A stretch of 64,000 nt of DNA from Paludibaculum fermentans (GCF_015277775.1 NZ_CP063849.1:2604001-2668000); one strand, 5' to 3'; shown: positions 12,385-25,627, counted from the stretch's first letter. Notes: generated from the letters alone by a model not told the origin. Translations and numbers: made by a program.

Positions 12385-15300
12385 CTATTCCGGCGGCCGG
12401 CCCAGCACGTCGCGCACAGTGTCCAGCATGATGGCCTGCGACAACGGCTTCGGCAGCACCGCGTTGGCCCCCAGCAGCTCCGCCATCTTCAGGAACTGGC
12501 CGAAAAAGGCGCCGGAGATGGCGATGATGCGCAATTGCGGAAACGCCTTGCGCGCCAGCCGGATGGTCTCGATGCCCTCCTGGTCGGGCATGACCAGATC
12601 GGTGATGAGGACGTCGGCGGGCTCGGCTTCCAGTGCCCGCATGGCCGCCCGCCCATCGGCAGCCTCGCGCACGGTGTAGCCGGCATCCTCGAGGACACGC
12701 CGCATGTAGAGGCGCACGGACTCTTCGTCGTCCGCCACCAGCACGCGGCAGCCGCCGGGCCCCAACTCCTCGCGCACGGCGAGCGCCAGGTCTTCCGGAG
12801 AAAACGGCTTCCGCAGATAGCGGCCCCCGGTGCCCTTCACCGACGCGCCAGACGCGTCCGGATCGCTATATCCGGACATGAAGACGACTTTCAAGGCGGG
12901 GATCGAGGCTTTCAGTTCACGAGCGAGGGTGCCCCCATCGGCGCCCGGCATCATCAGGTCCGTCAGCAGAAGATCGAGCTTCCAATCCAGCGCTTTGGCC
13001 TTGCGGAGCGCCTCTTCCGCATTGGAGGCTTCCGTGACGCGGTAGCCCAACCCGCGCAACACCTCGGAGGCGAACGCCCGAACCTCCTCCTGGTCTTCGG
13101 CGATCAGCAGGCCCTGTCCGGCGCCCATGCGCAGCTTGGCGTCCAGGCCTTCGGCTGAGGAGGAATCCTCGGGCTCCGCCGACGCGCAAGGCAGGAAGAC
13201 GTCGAAACAGGAGCCCCGGCCCACCTCGCTGCTGACCCGGATGTCGCCCCCGCTCTGGCCGACGATGCCATAGGCCGTGGAAAGCCCCAGGCCGCTACCC
13301 TCGCCCAATCCCTTCGTGGTGAAAAACGGCTCAAAGAGATGCCCCAGGACCTCCTCGTTCATGCCGTTGCCGGAATCGGAGACGCGCAGCAGGATGTACT
13401 CGCCCGGCTCCAACTTGTTCAGGGATCCAGCCGGCGGCCGGGTGATGGTCTCGTTCCGCGTAGCCAAGGTCAGTCGCCCGCCGGCCGGCATGGCGTCGCG
13501 CGCATTCAGAGCAAGGTTCAGCAGCACCTGTTCCATCTGGCCCGGATCGGCCAGGGTAACGTCGTCCACGGCGCGCAGATCCAGCGTCAACTGGATCTCC
13601 TCGCCCACCAACTCCACCAGCATGGGCTCCAGCCCTTTCACCAGCGTGTGGAGGCCCACCGGACGCGACCGCATCACCTGCCGCCGCCCGAACGCCAGCA
13701 ACTGCCGGGTTCGTTCCGCCGCACGCTCACTCGCCTTCACCACCTCCTGTAAGTAGCGAGGCAGCACCGAATCGCCGGGCGGCAGGTTGGCCAGCGCCAG
13801 CCGCGAATAGCCGGTGATCACCGTCAGCAGGTTATTGAAATCGTGCGCCACGCCGCCCGCCAGGCGGCCCACGGCCTCGAGCTTCTGCGACTGCCGGTAC
13901 TGCTCTTCCAGCGCCAGCCTATCAGTCAGATCGCGTCCAATCGCCGCGATGCCGGTAGGTTCGCCCCGGGCATCAAACAAGGGCGTGTTGTCCCATTCGA
14001 ACAGGCGCCGCTGGCCATTGCGGCACAGCACCTCGTTGCGGCCCGACCGCGCTCCGCCCAAGTCGTGAAACACGCCCTCCAGGCGCATGCGCGCCGCTGC
14101 GTGCACCGACTCCGGCAGGAACTCGTGAAACCAGTCGAGCCCCGTGAGCTCCTCGCGGGCACAGCCCAGCAGACCGGCCAGGTACTCATTGCAGAACTGA
14201 ATCCGCCCATCACAATCGAGAATCAGCGCCGCCACATTGGCTGATTCGAGCAGCTCGCGGAATCGCCGTTCGGACTCGCGCAACGCGCTCTCCGCTTCCA
14301 TGCGCTGCGTCAGATCGGTCGCCAACACCGCCAATTGCCCCGGGGAGGGCCGGAATGCACTCAGCTCCAAGGTGGCCTGATAGCGGGTCGAGTAGTGAAT
14401 GGTCTGCCGTTCTTCGCCCGTCTCCACCACATCGAGCAGGGCGGCATAGGTGGTGCGGTCGAAGTGGGGCAGAACCTCCAGCAGTGTCCGGCCCAGCACC
14501 TCCTCCAGCGGGACGCGCAGCATCGACTCCATCACCGGATTGCATTGCACCCAGCGCAGCAGCCGCTGGCCCGAATCCGGATCAGTGGACACATCGAACA
14601 GCCCAAACCCGGCCGGCATCTTCTCAAAGAGCTGCCGGTACTGCCGGTCGCTGTGCAACCGCTGGCGCTCCGCCCGCAGGCGGTCAAGTTCGGCCGAAGC
14701 CCGCGCCCCGAAGTGCTCGAACAATGCGGCCGAGTAGCCGTTGGCCTGCATCGGCTCAGTCCCCAGCACGGACAGCAGCCCCAGCGTCTCACCGCTGGAC
14801 GACCGCAAGGCCAGCCCCAGGTAGCTCTCCACGGACATCTCCGCCAGCATCTCGTCGGCCGGAAACAGGCGCTGCACCCCGCTGGAGAAGATGCACATGC
14901 CCTTATTCACAACCGCTTCGCAGGGAGTGCCCGCCAGATCGTATTCCACATCCTGGCTGACCTGGCCATTCACCGCGAAGGCGATGGAGCGCACCCGCGA
15001 TTCCGCGCCCGGCAGCAGTTCGGTCACCAGGCAATAGCGCATGTGCAGCGCCTCGGACAACCGCACGGCCAGGCGTTCAAAGTACTGCTTGCCCGTCAGG
15101 GACGAGACGGTGTCGAGCACAGCCAGCAGGGCCGCCTCCGCATCGCCCGATCGCACCACGGGGCTCAGCCAGCCGCACAGACGCCGCGGTTTTCCGTCCG
15201 GCTCGGATTCCATGATCCGGCCGCGGCTCACAACCCAGAAGTAATCGCCGCCCGGCCGCCTCATCCGGAATTCCTGATGGAGTTCCAGGATGCCTACACC

Positions 15301-15582
15301 GGCGGAACGATCCATCGACTCGGCCAGGCGCGGCATGTCGTCGGGATGCACCAGGCCTGAGTGGATCAACTCACCGACTGTCAGGCGCCACCCGCCCGCC
15401 TGGTCCTGAACGCCAAACGCCGGCTCGGGCGACAGCAGCTCCCTGATCTTCGCGCTGAAAAAGACCTGCCCGTTGACCCTGTCCACCTCCCAGTAGCCTT
15501 CACCGGAAGCCTCAAGAAGATGTCTCCAGCGGGCGGATTCAGCGGACAGTGGAGATTCGTGGCTGACCGGGTCGATTGGCAT
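12385..15582 (-). CDS. Hybrid sensor histidine kinase with PAS, GAF and two receiver domains
   Basis: A 1065-residue cytosolic-looking kinase. Order: PAS at about 15-140, GAF-like domain at about 150-305, PAS 312-428, PAS 438-555, H-box [11 protein letters not shown] (His580), HATPase to about 798 with GEGSGLGLST, receiver 1 at about 823-940 (Asp875, Lys925), receiver 2 at about 945-1060 (Asp995, Lys1045). Both receivers keep the acidic pocket, phospho-acceptor and lysine. It shares the kinase-REC-REC end with the kinase at 1716-4739 and is probably a paralogue with a different sensory front. It converges on the SelA-like gene with 8 bp between and has no obvious operon partner. Confidence 0.92.
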   Translation of the reverse strand: MPIDPVSHESPLSAESARWRHLLEASGEGYWEVDRVNGQVFFSAKIRELLSPEPAFGVQDQAGGWRLTVGELIHSGLVHPDDMPRLAESMDRSAGVGILELHQEFRMRRPGGDYFWVVSRGRIMESEPDGKPRRLCGWLSPVVRSGDAEAALLAVLDTVSSLTGKQYFERLAVRLSEALHMRYCLVTELLPGAESRVRSIAFAVNGQVSQDVEYDLAGTPCEAVVNKGMCIFSSGVQRLFPADEMLAEMSVESYLGLALRSSSGETLGLLSVLGTEPMQANGYSAALFEHFGARASAELDRLRAERQRLHSDRQYRQLFEKMPAGFGLFDVSTDPDSGQRLLRWVQCNPVMESMLRVPLEEVLGRTLLEVLPHFDRTTYAALLDVVETGEERQTIHYSTRYQATLELSAFRPSPGQLAVLATDLTQRMEAESALRESERRFRELLESANVAALILDCDGRIQFCNEYLAGLLGCAREELTGLDWFHEFLPESVHAAARMRLEGVFHDLGGARSGRNEVLCRNGQRRLFEWDNTPLFDARGEPTGIAAIGRDLTDRLALEEQYRQSQKLEAVGRLAGGVAHDFNNLLTVITGYSRLALANLPPGDSVLPRYLQEVVKASERAAERTRQLLAFGRRQVMRSRPVGLHTLVKGLEPMLVELVGEEIQLTLDLRAVDDVTLADPGQMEQVLLNLALNARDAMPAGGRLTLATRNETITRPPAGSLNKLEPGEYILLRVSDSGNGMNEEVLGHLFEPFFTTKGLGEGSGLGLSTAYGIVGQSGGDIRVSSEVGRGSCFDVFLPCASAEPEDSSSAEGLDAKLRMGAGQGLLIAEDQEEVRAFASEVLRGLGYRVTEASNAEEALRKAKALDWKLDLLLTDLMMPGADGGTLARELKASIPALKVVFMSGYSDPDASGASVKGTGGRYLRKPFSPEDLALAVREELGPGGCRVLVADDEESVRLYMRRVLEDAGYTVREAADGRAAMRALEAEPADVLITDLVMPDQEGIETIRLARKAFPQLRIIAISGAFFGQFLKMAELLGANAVLPKPLSQAIMLDTVRDVLGRPPE

Positions 15583-15684
15583 AAAAGTACCGAGTCTTGG
15601 GCGGAATCCAGGCGCTGGTCTCGAACTACATTAGCCCACAGGGGATTCGTATTGCAATTGCATGGCAGGGGCGGAAACCCGGCT

Positions 15685-16290
15685 TCAGGGCTCCGGCCGG
15701 AAGAGATAAACCGCGATCTCGGCGAAGAGGTTCGGCGCCATCTCTCCAGCCCAGTGCCCGGCGGCGAAGTAGCGCCGTTCCACATGCCAGCCCTGTTTCC
15801 GGATCAGGTCCTCAAAGTCGATCACAGTCAGAAAATGGACGTTCGGCGAATCGTACCAGTCGAACGGGAACAAGTGCGTCTTGGGAGCCCGTCCGCTGAA
15901 CAGATGACTCAGCCGCACCCGCCAGTGGCCGAAGTTCGGGAACGCCACGATGGCGTGCTTGCCGATGCGCAGCATCTCCTGCAAAACCATCAGGGGCTGC
16001 AGCGTCTCCTGCAGCGTCTGGCTGAGGATCACGTAATCGAAAGCCTTGTCGGGATAGTCCTTCAGGCTCTCTTCGAGATTGCCCTGGTAAACGGTGACGC
16101 CGCGCGCAATCGCCCGCTGGACGAGCTCACGCTTCAATTCCACGCCGCGCGCCTCCACTTGTTTGTGGACCTTGAGCCACTCCAACAGGGCTCCGTCGCC
16201 ACAACCCAGGTCGAGTACCTTGGCCCCGTTCGGAATCAACTCACTGATCAGGCGGTAGTCGGTGCGGCCAAGCACTTCCGTGACCTTCAA
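15685..16290 (-). CDS. metW: Methionine biosynthesis protein MetW
   Basis: A SAM-methyltransferase-fold protein that in many bacteria partners MetX. I place the start at TTG 16290, which overlaps the metX stop as TTGA and has GGAGG seven bases upstream inside metX; this gives 201 residues, the usual MetW size. Longer upstream starts would run through metX in another frame. Visible motifs are [15 protein letters not shown] (SAM motif I), [23 protein letters not shown] and [11 protein letters not shown], the last a strong MetW signature. The overlap implies translational coupling with metX. Family role: required for or enhancing homoserine O-acylation activity. Confidence 0.92.
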   Translation of the reverse strand: MKVTEVLGRTDYRLISELIPNGAKVLDLGCGDGALLEWLKVHKQVEARGVELKRELVQRAIARGVTVYQGNLEESLKDYPDKAFDYVILSQTLQETLQPLMVLQEMLRIGKHAIVAFPNFGHWRVRLSHLFSGRAPKTHLFPFDWYDSPNVHFLTVIDFEDLIRKQGWHVERRYFAAGHWAGEMAPNLFAEIAVYLFRPEP

Positions 16291-17408
16291 CGCAGAACCT
16301 CCAGCGGCCGGAACTCCCTCACACAGCGCGCCAGGAAGCCGCGCACGATCTCCGTCTGCTCTCCGATATCCACCAGGAATGCGTCGTGGCCATAGTTCGA
16401 CGAAAGCTCGCAATAGGTGACGTCGTGGTTGCGGCCGCGCAACGCGTTCACCATCTCCTGGGATTGATAGGAGGGATAGAGCCAGTCCGACGTGAAGCTG
16501 ATCACCAGGAACCTCGACCGCGCCCGCTCCAGCGACGCCGCCAGCGACGGGAAGCCCGCCGACAGGTCGAAGTAGTCCATCGCCTTGGTGATGTAGAGGT
16601 AGGAGTTCGCGTCGAAGCGCCCCACAAACTGGCTGCCGCGGTAGCGCAGATAGCTCTCCACCTCGAAATCCACCTCGAAGTCGTAGCCGAAACTCTTCTT
16701 GTCCCGCAGCCGGCGCCCGAACTTCTCGCGCATCGACTCGTCGGACATATACGTGATGTGGCCCACCATGCGCGCCACCGAGAGCCCGCGCGCCGGAGGC
16801 GTTTTGTAGTAGTAATCGCCGGCGTGAAAGTCGGGATCGGCCATGATCGCCTGGCGCCCCGTCTCATTGAACGCAATCTGCTGCGCGCTGTGCCGTGCCG
16901 TGGTCGCAATCGGCAGGCAGGCTTCCACGGCCTCCGGATAGGCGACCGCCCACTCCAGCACCTGCATGCCACCCATGGAGCCGCCGGCCACTGCCAGCAG
17001 CTTCGGAATGCCCAGGGCATCGATCAGCGCCTTTTGCAGGCGCACCATGTCGCTGATGGTGATGCCCGGAAACTTCAAGCCATACGGCTGGCCTGTCGCG
17101 GGATTGATGGAGCTCGGCCCGGTCGTGCCGCGGCACCCGCCCAGGACATTGCTGCAGATCACGAAGTAGCGATCCGTATCGAAGGCCTTGCCCGGCCCGA
17201 TCATGTTGGCCCACCAGCCCGGTTTGCCCTCATGGTCGATGCCCGCCGCATGCGCATCGCCCGTGAAGGCGTGCTCAATCAGAATGGCGTTCATCCGGTC
17301 GGCGTTCAATGTGCCGTAGGTCTGGTAAGCGACGGTGACGTCTTTGAGCGTCTCACCCACATCCAGCGTCAACGAAGGGATGAGGGTGAACTGAGTTTCC
17401 ACAATCAT
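16287..17408 (-). CDS. metX: Homoserine O-acetyltransferase MetX
   Basis: Alpha/beta-hydrolase-fold enzyme that acylates homoserine for methionine synthesis. The 373-residue protein has the nucleophile elbow [13 protein letters not shown] (Ser144), catalytic Asp308 in TSDWLYP and His341 in [12 protein letters not shown], and the family signatures [14 protein letters not shown] and [10 protein letters not shown]. Homology alone does not always separate acetyl from succinyl transferase, so the acyl donor is inferred. It is followed by metW with a TTGA overlap and preceded by nikR on the same strand. No SAM riboswitch or strong ribosome site was recognised in the short upstream gap. Confidence 0.95.
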   Translation of the reverse strand: MIVETQFTLIPSLTLDVGETLKDVTVAYQTYGTLNADRMNAILIEHAFTGDAHAAGIDHEGKPGWWANMIGPGKAFDTDRYFVICSNVLGGCRGTTGPSSINPATGQPYGLKFPGITISDMVRLQKALIDALGIPKLLAVAGGSMGGMQVLEWAVAYPEAVEACLPIATTARHSAQQIAFNETGRQAIMADPDFHAGDYYYKTPPARGLSVARMVGHITYMSDESMREKFGRRLRDKKSFGYDFEVDFEVESYLRYRGSQFVGRFDANSYLYITKAMDYFDLSAGFPSLAASLERARSRFLVISFTSDWLYPSYQSQEMVNALRGRNHDVTYCELSSNYGHDAFLVDIGEQTEIVRGFLARCVREFRPLEVLR

Positions 17409-17466
17409 GGGAGGATCAATCGCGCAAGGTGCGCCTTTGGTCCTTATTGTAGCGTGAGCCGTCCAC

Positions 17467-17874
17467 TCAGCCCGCGGCGGTCAGAGTCAGCCGCCCGTGC
17501 TGCACTCCTTTGGTGCTGATCAGGCGGTCCGCGATCTTCTGCACGCTGCCGCACTGGCCGCGCAGGACCAGCACTTCCAGGCAGTGGTCGTGGTCCAGGT
17601 GGACATGCAGCGTGGAGACGATCTCCTCGTGATGATCGTGCTGGATCTCGGTGAGCTTGTCGCTCAACATGCGCACATGATGGTCGTAGACGAGCGTCAG
17701 CGCGCCCACCACCGGCGACTCCGGCGACATGGTCGATTCCTGGATCAGCGCGTCCCGGATCAGGTCGCGGAACGCCTCGCTACGGTTCGTGTAGCCGCGT
17801 TTCTCATTTAAGGTGTCGAAGCGCTTCAACAGCTCTTCGTCGATTGCAACCCCGATGCGTGCCAGTTCGCCCAT
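17467..17874 (-). CDS. nikR: NikR-family nickel-responsive regulator
   Basis: Ribbon-helix-helix DNA-binding protein with an ACT-like nickel domain. The start used gives [20 protein letters not shown], the RHH strand and helix, followed by [16 protein letters not shown]. The C-terminal half contains the NikR metal site: His in YDHH, then [17 protein letters not shown] with two His and the Cys ligand. The start is uncertain because ATG codons at 17886 and 17883 are in frame upstream and none has a well-spaced ribosome site. It lies 58 bp upstream of metX, an unusual neighbour for a nickel regulator. In the window larE (29596-30453) is the only other gene tied to nickel. Confidence 0.9.
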   Translation of the reverse strand: MGELARIGVAIDEELLKRFDTLNEKRGYTNRSEAFRDLIRDALIQESTMSPESPVVGALTLVYDHHVRMLSDKLTEIQHDHHEEIVSTLHVHLDHDHCLEVLVLRGQCGSVQKIADRLISTKGVQHGRLTLTAAG

Positions 17875-17922
17875 ACCCTCCATCATCAGGCAGTGCGGGC
17901 CGCGCCTCAAGGGGGCTGCGCG

Positions 17923-18774
17923 TCAGGCGGATTCGATCTCGAATACCAGCTTCTTCGACCGGATCTCCTTGCCGTTCAGCCACAGGTGGATTGCGCCGCC
18001 GCTCAGCTTGGCCTTGCAGCTTAGTGTCCTCACCGGCAACCCGCCCACCACGGCCTTGGCTTTCCCGCCCGCGTAGAGGAAATAGTGATGCTGCTTCGTC
18101 TGTGCATCCACCACCTGGAGATTCACGCTCTTGGGCGCGCGCGGGGCGCCGTCGACCGTCGCCGTCACGCCCCCGGAATAAGTAAGCCCGATCTCCAGTG
18201 CGTAGACGGGCTTCCCTTTGATTGCGGCTTTCACCACGCCCGCTTCCAGCTTGATGTACGTGCTGGGGTCAGCGAATTGGCGCGGCCTCCGCAGCTCCGC
18301 AATCGAGCCCGTCGAGGTGTAGACAGACCGGTGCAGCACCGTGCCCTTCATCGTCGGCCGGTCGATCATCTTTTCGTCGCCCATGTAGATGCCGACATGC
18401 GTGATGACACCCTGCGACCAGCCATCGTTGTACGTGTCCTTGAACAGGATGATGTCGCCCGGTTGAGCCTCCGGCAGCTTCACCTTCGGACCCACCTCAT
18501 CCCCGGCCAGGCTGTCGGCATAGCCGGACCCCGTGGAAAGCCCGTCATGGACGAGCAGGGCATAGTCACTGGGAAACTTGACCACCGGCAGCTTGATCCC
18601 CGCCTGGCTGAAGACATGCCGGACAAACTCACAACACTGCGCCTTCACGCCGTAGCGGAAAGGCTGGTTTACCCATTTCTTCGCGCAACGGACCACACGC
18701 GTACGTGGATCCACCGCCTGACCCGGCTCACGGGCAGCCGCTCGTCCTGGAATCGACGTGGTTGAGGACGCCAT
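17923..18774 (-). CDS. NlpC/P60-family cysteine peptidase-like protein
   Basis: A 283-residue protein with an NlpC/P60 fold in its first two thirds: catalytic Cys region VKAQCCEFVRHVF near residue 47, PGDIILFKDTYN, and the His segment ITHVGIYMGDEKMI. The last 90 residues form a beta-rich region (GVTATVDGAPRAP, GGAIHLWLNGKEIRSKK) of unknown role. Family members cleave gamma-D-glutamyl bonds in cell-wall peptides, but no signal peptide is visible, so location and substrate are open. A GGAGGA ribosome site precedes the ATG and a TAGAAT -10 candidate lies at 18796-18801. It heads a minus-strand run with nikR, metX and metW. Confidence 0.78.
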   Translation of the reverse strand: MASSTTSIPGRAAAREPGQAVDPRTRVVRCAKKWVNQPFRYGVKAQCCEFVRHVFSQAGIKLPVVKFPSDYALLVHDGLSTGSGYADSLAGDEVGPKVKLPEAQPGDIILFKDTYNDGWSQGVITHVGIYMGDEKMIDRPTMKGTVLHRSVYTSTGSIAELRRPRQFADPSTYIKLEAGVVKAAIKGKPVYALEIGLTYSGGVTATVDGAPRAPKSVNLQVVDAQTKQHHYFLYAGGKAKAVVGGLPVRTLSCKAKLSGGAIHLWLNGKEIRSKKLVFEIESA

Positions 18775-19005
18775 GGACTGTTCCTCCGGCGACGGATTCT
18801 AGCACCTTGAATCTGCCGTGGCGCGTCCTGTAAGTGATTGGTAGGAAAAAGGAATCCTGTCGCCCGCATCGCGCAGCTTCGTGCGCCGTTTTGGGGCGTT
18901 CCAGCGAAATTTGGTGTTCTTGTCAGTCTATCATTTCGCCCGAAGTGTTGAAGAGTGGCCCCGGAAATGGAAAAATGGATGTTGTCCCCCATCACAGGAG
19001 AGAGC

Positions 19006-20139
19006 TTGCCCACCACAGCCATCCTCGCCCTGGAGGACGGTACCGTCTACCAGGGCCGCGCGTATGGCGCACGAATCGTGCGCACCGGGGAGGTCGTTTT
19101 CAATACCTCCATCACCGGCTATCAGGAAGTGTTCACGGATCCGTCTTACACAGGGCAGATTGTCGTTCTGACAAATCCTCAAGTTGGCAACTACGGCACC
19201 AACGACGGCGATGACGAGTCCGCGCATCCTTACATAGAAGGCCTCGTCGTCCGCGAATGGGCCGAAGCCCCGTCCAACTGGCGCAGCCAGCGGACGGCCG
19301 ACCAGTTCCTGGAACAATACGGCGTACCCGTGATTTCGGAAATGGACACCCGCGCGCTGGTGCGCAAACTGCGCATCGGCGGTGTCCTGCGCGGCGCTCT
19401 TTCGACAGCCGGCCATTCGGCCGAGGAGCTCATCGAAATCGCCCGCAAGAGCCCGTCGATGGCCGGCCTGGAGCTGGCCACCCGCGTCTCCACCAAGACT
19501 CAATATGAGTGGAACACGCCCGTCGAGGCCTGTTCACCCTCCGAGATCATCAAACAGCACGAACCGGGGCAGTTCCATGTCGTCGCCTACGACTTCGGGA
19601 TCAAGCGCAACATCCTGCGCTGCCTCACCTCCATCGGCTCCCGCGTCACGGTGGTGCCCGCAACAACCTCCGCCGAAGATGTTCTGGCGCTGAATCCCGA
19701 CGGCATCTTCCTCTCCAACGGACCCGGAGATCCTGAGCCGCTGGAGCACCAGGCCGCGCAGATCCGCAAGATGATCGGCAAGAAACCCATCTTCGGCATC
19801 TGCCTGGGCCACCAGATCATCGGCCTCGCGCTGGGCGGCAAGACGTTCAAGCTGAAGTTCGGCCATCGCGGCATCAACCACCCGGTGCTCAACACGCGCA
19901 CCAACAAGGTGGAGATCACCGTGCAAAACCACGGCTTCTGCGTCGACCCCGACTCCATCAACACCAGCGACGTCGATCTCTCGCACATCAACCTGAACGA
20001 CCAGACGCTGGAAGGGCTGCGGCATCGTTCCGAGCCGCTCTTCTGCGTGCAGTACCATCCGGAAGCGGCGCCCGGGCCGCACGATTCCCAATACCTGTTT
20101 GAGGACTTCGCCCAGATGATGAAGGAGCACAAGAAGTAG
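19006..20139 (+). CDS. carA: Carbamoyl-phosphate synthase small subunit
   Basis: Glutamine amidotransferase subunit that feeds ammonia to CarB for arginine and pyrimidine synthesis. I start at TTG 19006 because it has AGGAG five bases upstream and gives the family-typical beginning ([20 protein letters not shown]) and 377 residues. A GTG at 18955 and ATG at 18967 would add non-conserved residues and lack good ribosome sites. The C-terminal class I amidotransferase domain shows the nucleophile in [15 protein letters not shown] and the His/Glu pair in [14 protein letters not shown]. CarB follows after 2 bp, so the two subunits are one operon. Confidence 0.96.
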   Translation: MPTTAILALEDGTVYQGRAYGARIVRTGEVVFNTSITGYQEVFTDPSYTGQIVVLTNPQVGNYGTNDGDDESAHPYIEGLVVREWAEAPSNWRSQRTADQFLEQYGVPVISEMDTRALVRKLRIGGVLRGALSTAGHSAEELIEIARKSPSMAGLELATRVSTKTQYEWNTPVEACSPSEIIKQHEPGQFHVVAYDFGIKRNILRCLTSIGSRVTVVPATTSAEDVLALNPDGIFLSNGPGDPEPLEHQAAQIRKMIGKKPIFGICLGHQIIGLALGGKTFKLKFGHRGINHPVLNTRTNKVEITVQNHGFCVDPDSINTSDVDLSHINLNDQTLEGLRHRSEPLFCVQYHPEAAPGPHDSQYLFEDFAQMMKEHKK

Positions 20140-20141
20140 GA

Positions 20142-23354
<3,213 letters not shown>

Positions 23355-23369
23355 TTCCACGAATCATAG

Positions 23370-23417
23370 CCGCCCGTGTTGACGGGCGGTCGTGTCTGGC
23401 GCCGCGCTCGCGGCGCC
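23370..23417 (+). other. Two consecutive perfect hairpins after carB
   Basis: CCGCCCGT-GTTG-ACGGGCGG (23370-23389) and GGCGCCGC-GCTC-GCGGCGCC (23398-23417) are both perfect 8-bp stems with 4-nt loops. Neither has a T-tract. They precede a canonical terminator and may stabilise the 3' end of the carAB mRNA or belong to a small palindromic repeat unit. Confidence 0.5.
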
Positions 23418-23469
23418 TCCCACTTGGCGGAGCCGCGTCCATCGCTCCCCTTCGTTTCTGACCCTATTA

Positions 23470-23503
23470 GGGCGCCGGCCCGCACCGGCGCCCGTTTTGT
23501 TTG
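23470..23503 (+). terminator. Rho-independent terminator of carAB
   Basis: GGGCGCCGG, a 6-nt loop and CCGGCGCCC form a perfect 9-bp GC stem (23470-23493) followed directly by GTTTTGTTTG. This is the most classical intrinsic terminator in the window and lies 116 bp after carB. Confidence 0.85.
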
Positions 23504-23547
23504 ATCCCGGGCCCCCTGATGTTTACGCGTTTACAAGTAGCACAACC

Positions 23548-24741
23548 ATGCTGCTCACCCGACGCTCCTTCCTCGCCTCCAGCGCCGCGGTTGCCACCGC
23601 CGTGCCCACGCACGCGGCCGCCGGCCTCTATCGCTCCGACCCGGCCCGAACGGGCTGTCCCCTCACTTCGGGACTGCCCCACCTCACCGGAGCCAAATGG
23701 TCCTACAAGCTCGGCGGCCGGCAGCACTGCACGCCCGCGCTGGCGGACGGCCTGCTCGTCTCCGGCCTGAACGTCTATCAGAACCTCTATGCGCTGGATG
23801 CCGAGACCGGCAAGCCGCGCTGGGAGTTCCGTACCGGCAATGTGGCATCCCCGCCGACCATCGCGAACGGCATGGTCTATGCCGGCAGCGGCGACGTGCG
23901 CGAATTGGACCGCGGCCTGTTCCTTGCCATTGATCTTAAGACCGGACAGGAGCGCTGGCGACTCACCACCGGCAGGATTGAGAGCAAGTCACCGCTGGCC
24001 GTCGACGATCTGGTCTACCTGGCCAGCGACAACCTCAACCTCTATGCGCTGGATGCACAGTCGGGCCGTGAGGCATGGAAGTTCCACTTCGCCCTGCCCC
24101 ACTACATGGTGATCGGCCACACGGCGCCGGCCTATGCCGACGGGACCATCTATTTCGGGGGCAGCGGCATGAAACTCGACGGCACCACCACCTACGCGGC
24201 CCTGTTTGCGCTGGATGCCCGTACCGGAGCATTGAAGTGGCAGTTCGCGCCGCGCGGCCGCGCCAACGTCCGCAGCGACGACCGGCTGCAGGACATGGTG
24301 GCCGTGGCCGGCGGCGTGGTCTACGGCAAATCCGACAACTTCCTATTTGCGGTGGACGCCTCGACGGGCCGCCAACGCTGGATCTTCCGTGCTCCGCGAG
24401 CCATCACCGTTCCTGCCGTGACCGCCGGCCGCGCCTACGTGGGCTGCTTCGACGGGACGGTGTATGTCCTCGATTCCGCCAGCGGGGCCATCGTCGACCG
24501 GATCCCGCTGGCCGGCTACTGCGACACGGCTCCGGTCATAGCGGGCGACATCGTGTACCTCGCCCTGGGCGCGAACGGCACCCAGCACGAATCCTGGCTG
24601 ACCGCGATCGACCTTCGCTCGAAGGAGCCGCTGTGGCGCTTCCAGCCCGAGTCGAGCAAGGGTTGGAGCTTTGTTTCGCCGCTGGTCACGGATGGCCGCA
24701 TCTACGCCGGAGCGTACACGGGCATGTACTGCCTGGCCTGA
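23548..24741 (+). CDS. Tat-exported PQQ-like beta-propeller protein
   Basis: A 397-residue exported propeller. I start at the ATG at 23548 because it gives a clean Tat leader (LTRRSFLASSAAVATAV); upstream in-frame starts would read through the carAB terminator. At least six PQQ-type blades recur, with motifs such as LYALDAETGKPRWEF, FLAIDLKTGQERWRL, LYALDAQSGREAWKF, LFALDARTGALKWQF and LFAVDASTGRQRWIF. No residues typical of PQQ dehydrogenase catalysis are obvious, so a binding or scaffold role is as likely as an oxidoreductase one. It ends tail to tail with the PAP2 gene; the two stop codons share the palindrome TGATCA with no room for a terminator. Confidence 0.82.
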   Translation: MLLTRRSFLASSAAVATAVPTHAAAGLYRSDPARTGCPLTSGLPHLTGAKWSYKLGGRQHCTPALADGLLVSGLNVYQNLYALDAETGKPRWEFRTGNVASPPTIANGMVYAGSGDVRELDRGLFLAIDLKTGQERWRLTTGRIESKSPLAVDDLVYLASDNLNLYALDAQSGREAWKFHFALPHYMVIGHTAPAYADGTIYFGGSGMKLDGTTTYAALFALDARTGALKWQFAPRGRANVRSDDRLQDMVAVAGGVVYGKSDNFLFAVDASTGRQRWIFRAPRAITVPAVTAGRAYVGCFDGTVYVLDSASGAIVDRIPLAGYCDTAPVIAGDIVYLALGANGTQHESWLTAIDLRSKEPLWRFQPESSKGWSFVSPLVTDGRIYAGAYTGMYCLA

Positions 24742-25587
24742 TCAGAGCCGCCGCCAGCCCGCGGTGACGGTCAGAGCCAGCAGAGCCATGAAGAGCCCGG
24801 CCACGGTGTCGGCCGCGAAGTGGTACCGGCCATAGACCGTGGCCACGGCGATGAGGGTGGCGAGGATCAGCAGGATCCGTCCGGGCCACGGCTTCTCCGG
24901 CAGCAGCTTCATGACGGCAAACGCCGCCGAGAACGCCGCCGCCGAGTGTCCGCTGGGGAACACACTGGTGTGGATGCCGTAACCGCCTACGATCCACAGA
25001 TTCAGGAGCCGCAGCGACGACATCATGGGCAGATCGGCGGTGGGAAAGACCGAGCGCGGCGGCTCGCTCGGGAACAGCGGGTAGAGCGCGTAGGTCGTCA
25101 GCGTGCCGAAGAGCAGGATGCTGTAGGCATCGTCGAGACGCTCGCGCTTGCGGTGATGATAGAAGACCGCCACCAGGTAGACCGGGATGCCATACACCAG
25201 CAGGTAAGAGAACTCGAGGATGTTCGGGATCACCGGACCCAGAGATTCCACGGCGCGGCGCAGGCCCCAATCGCCCAAGAGAACTCGGTCCCACTTCACC
25301 CAATAGAGCTCGAACGCGCGCGACGTGTGCGGCAGGGCCATCCAGCCGACCTCTCGAAACGCCAGCAGGATGAGCGGCAGCGGATAGAAGTCGCGGACGT
25401 GATCGAGCATCACGAAGCCGCGCTGCTTGTTGGCCCAGGCGAACAGGAAAAACCAGAGAATCAGGGACAGATTCAGCGTGACGACCAGGGTGCGGATCTC
25501 CGGCGCGATGGGCCGGAACCAGGCCACGCCGATCATGTAGATGAAATAGGCGCTGAAGAACAGCTCGGAACGGCGAAACCTTAGCAA
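24742..25587 (-). CDS. PAP2-superfamily membrane phosphatase or phosphotransferase
   Basis: Integral membrane enzyme with about six hydrophobic segments. The C-terminal half carries the PAP2 motifs FPSGHSAAAFS and GRYHFAADTVAG with the two catalytic histidines. The first PAP2 motif is replaced by a proline-rich YPLFPSEPPRSVFP, as in the inositolphosphotransferase-like branch (PAP2_3) rather than classical lipid phosphatases. I start at TTG 25587 because GGAGGGGGC lies just upstream, giving 281 residues; another TTG 27 bases earlier has no ribosome site. It probably acts on a lipid phosphate headgroup. It is divergent from the first Gfo/Idh/MocA gene with only 40 bp between. Confidence 0.82.
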   Translation of the reverse strand: MLRFRRSELFFSAYFIYMIGVAWFRPIAPEIRTLVVTLNLSLILWFFLFAWANKQRGFVMLDHVRDFYPLPLILLAFREVGWMALPHTSRAFELYWVKWDRVLLGDWGLRRAVESLGPVIPNILEFSYLLVYGIPVYLVAVFYHHRKRERLDDAYSILLFGTLTTYALYPLFPSEPPRSVFPTADLPMMSSLRLLNLWIVGGYGIHTSVFPSGHSAAAFSAAFAVMKLLPEKPWPGRILLILATLIAVATVYGRYHFAADTVAGLFMALLALTVTAGWRRL

Positions 25588-25615
25588 GCCCCCTCCACTG
25601 GAGGGACGCTGCAAT

Positions 25616-25621
25616 TAGAAT
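25616..25621 (+). promoter_or_regulatory. -10 element 6 nt before the start of the Gfo/Idh/MocA gene
   Basis: TAGAAT is followed by exactly 6 nt and then the ATG at 25628. Transcription would begin at or next to the start codon, so the mRNA should be leaderless; no ribosome site exists before this ATG. No good -35 was found. The same spacing recurs at larE, the GntR gene and the BNR gene. Confidence 0.5.
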
Positions 25622-25627
25622 AAGTGC

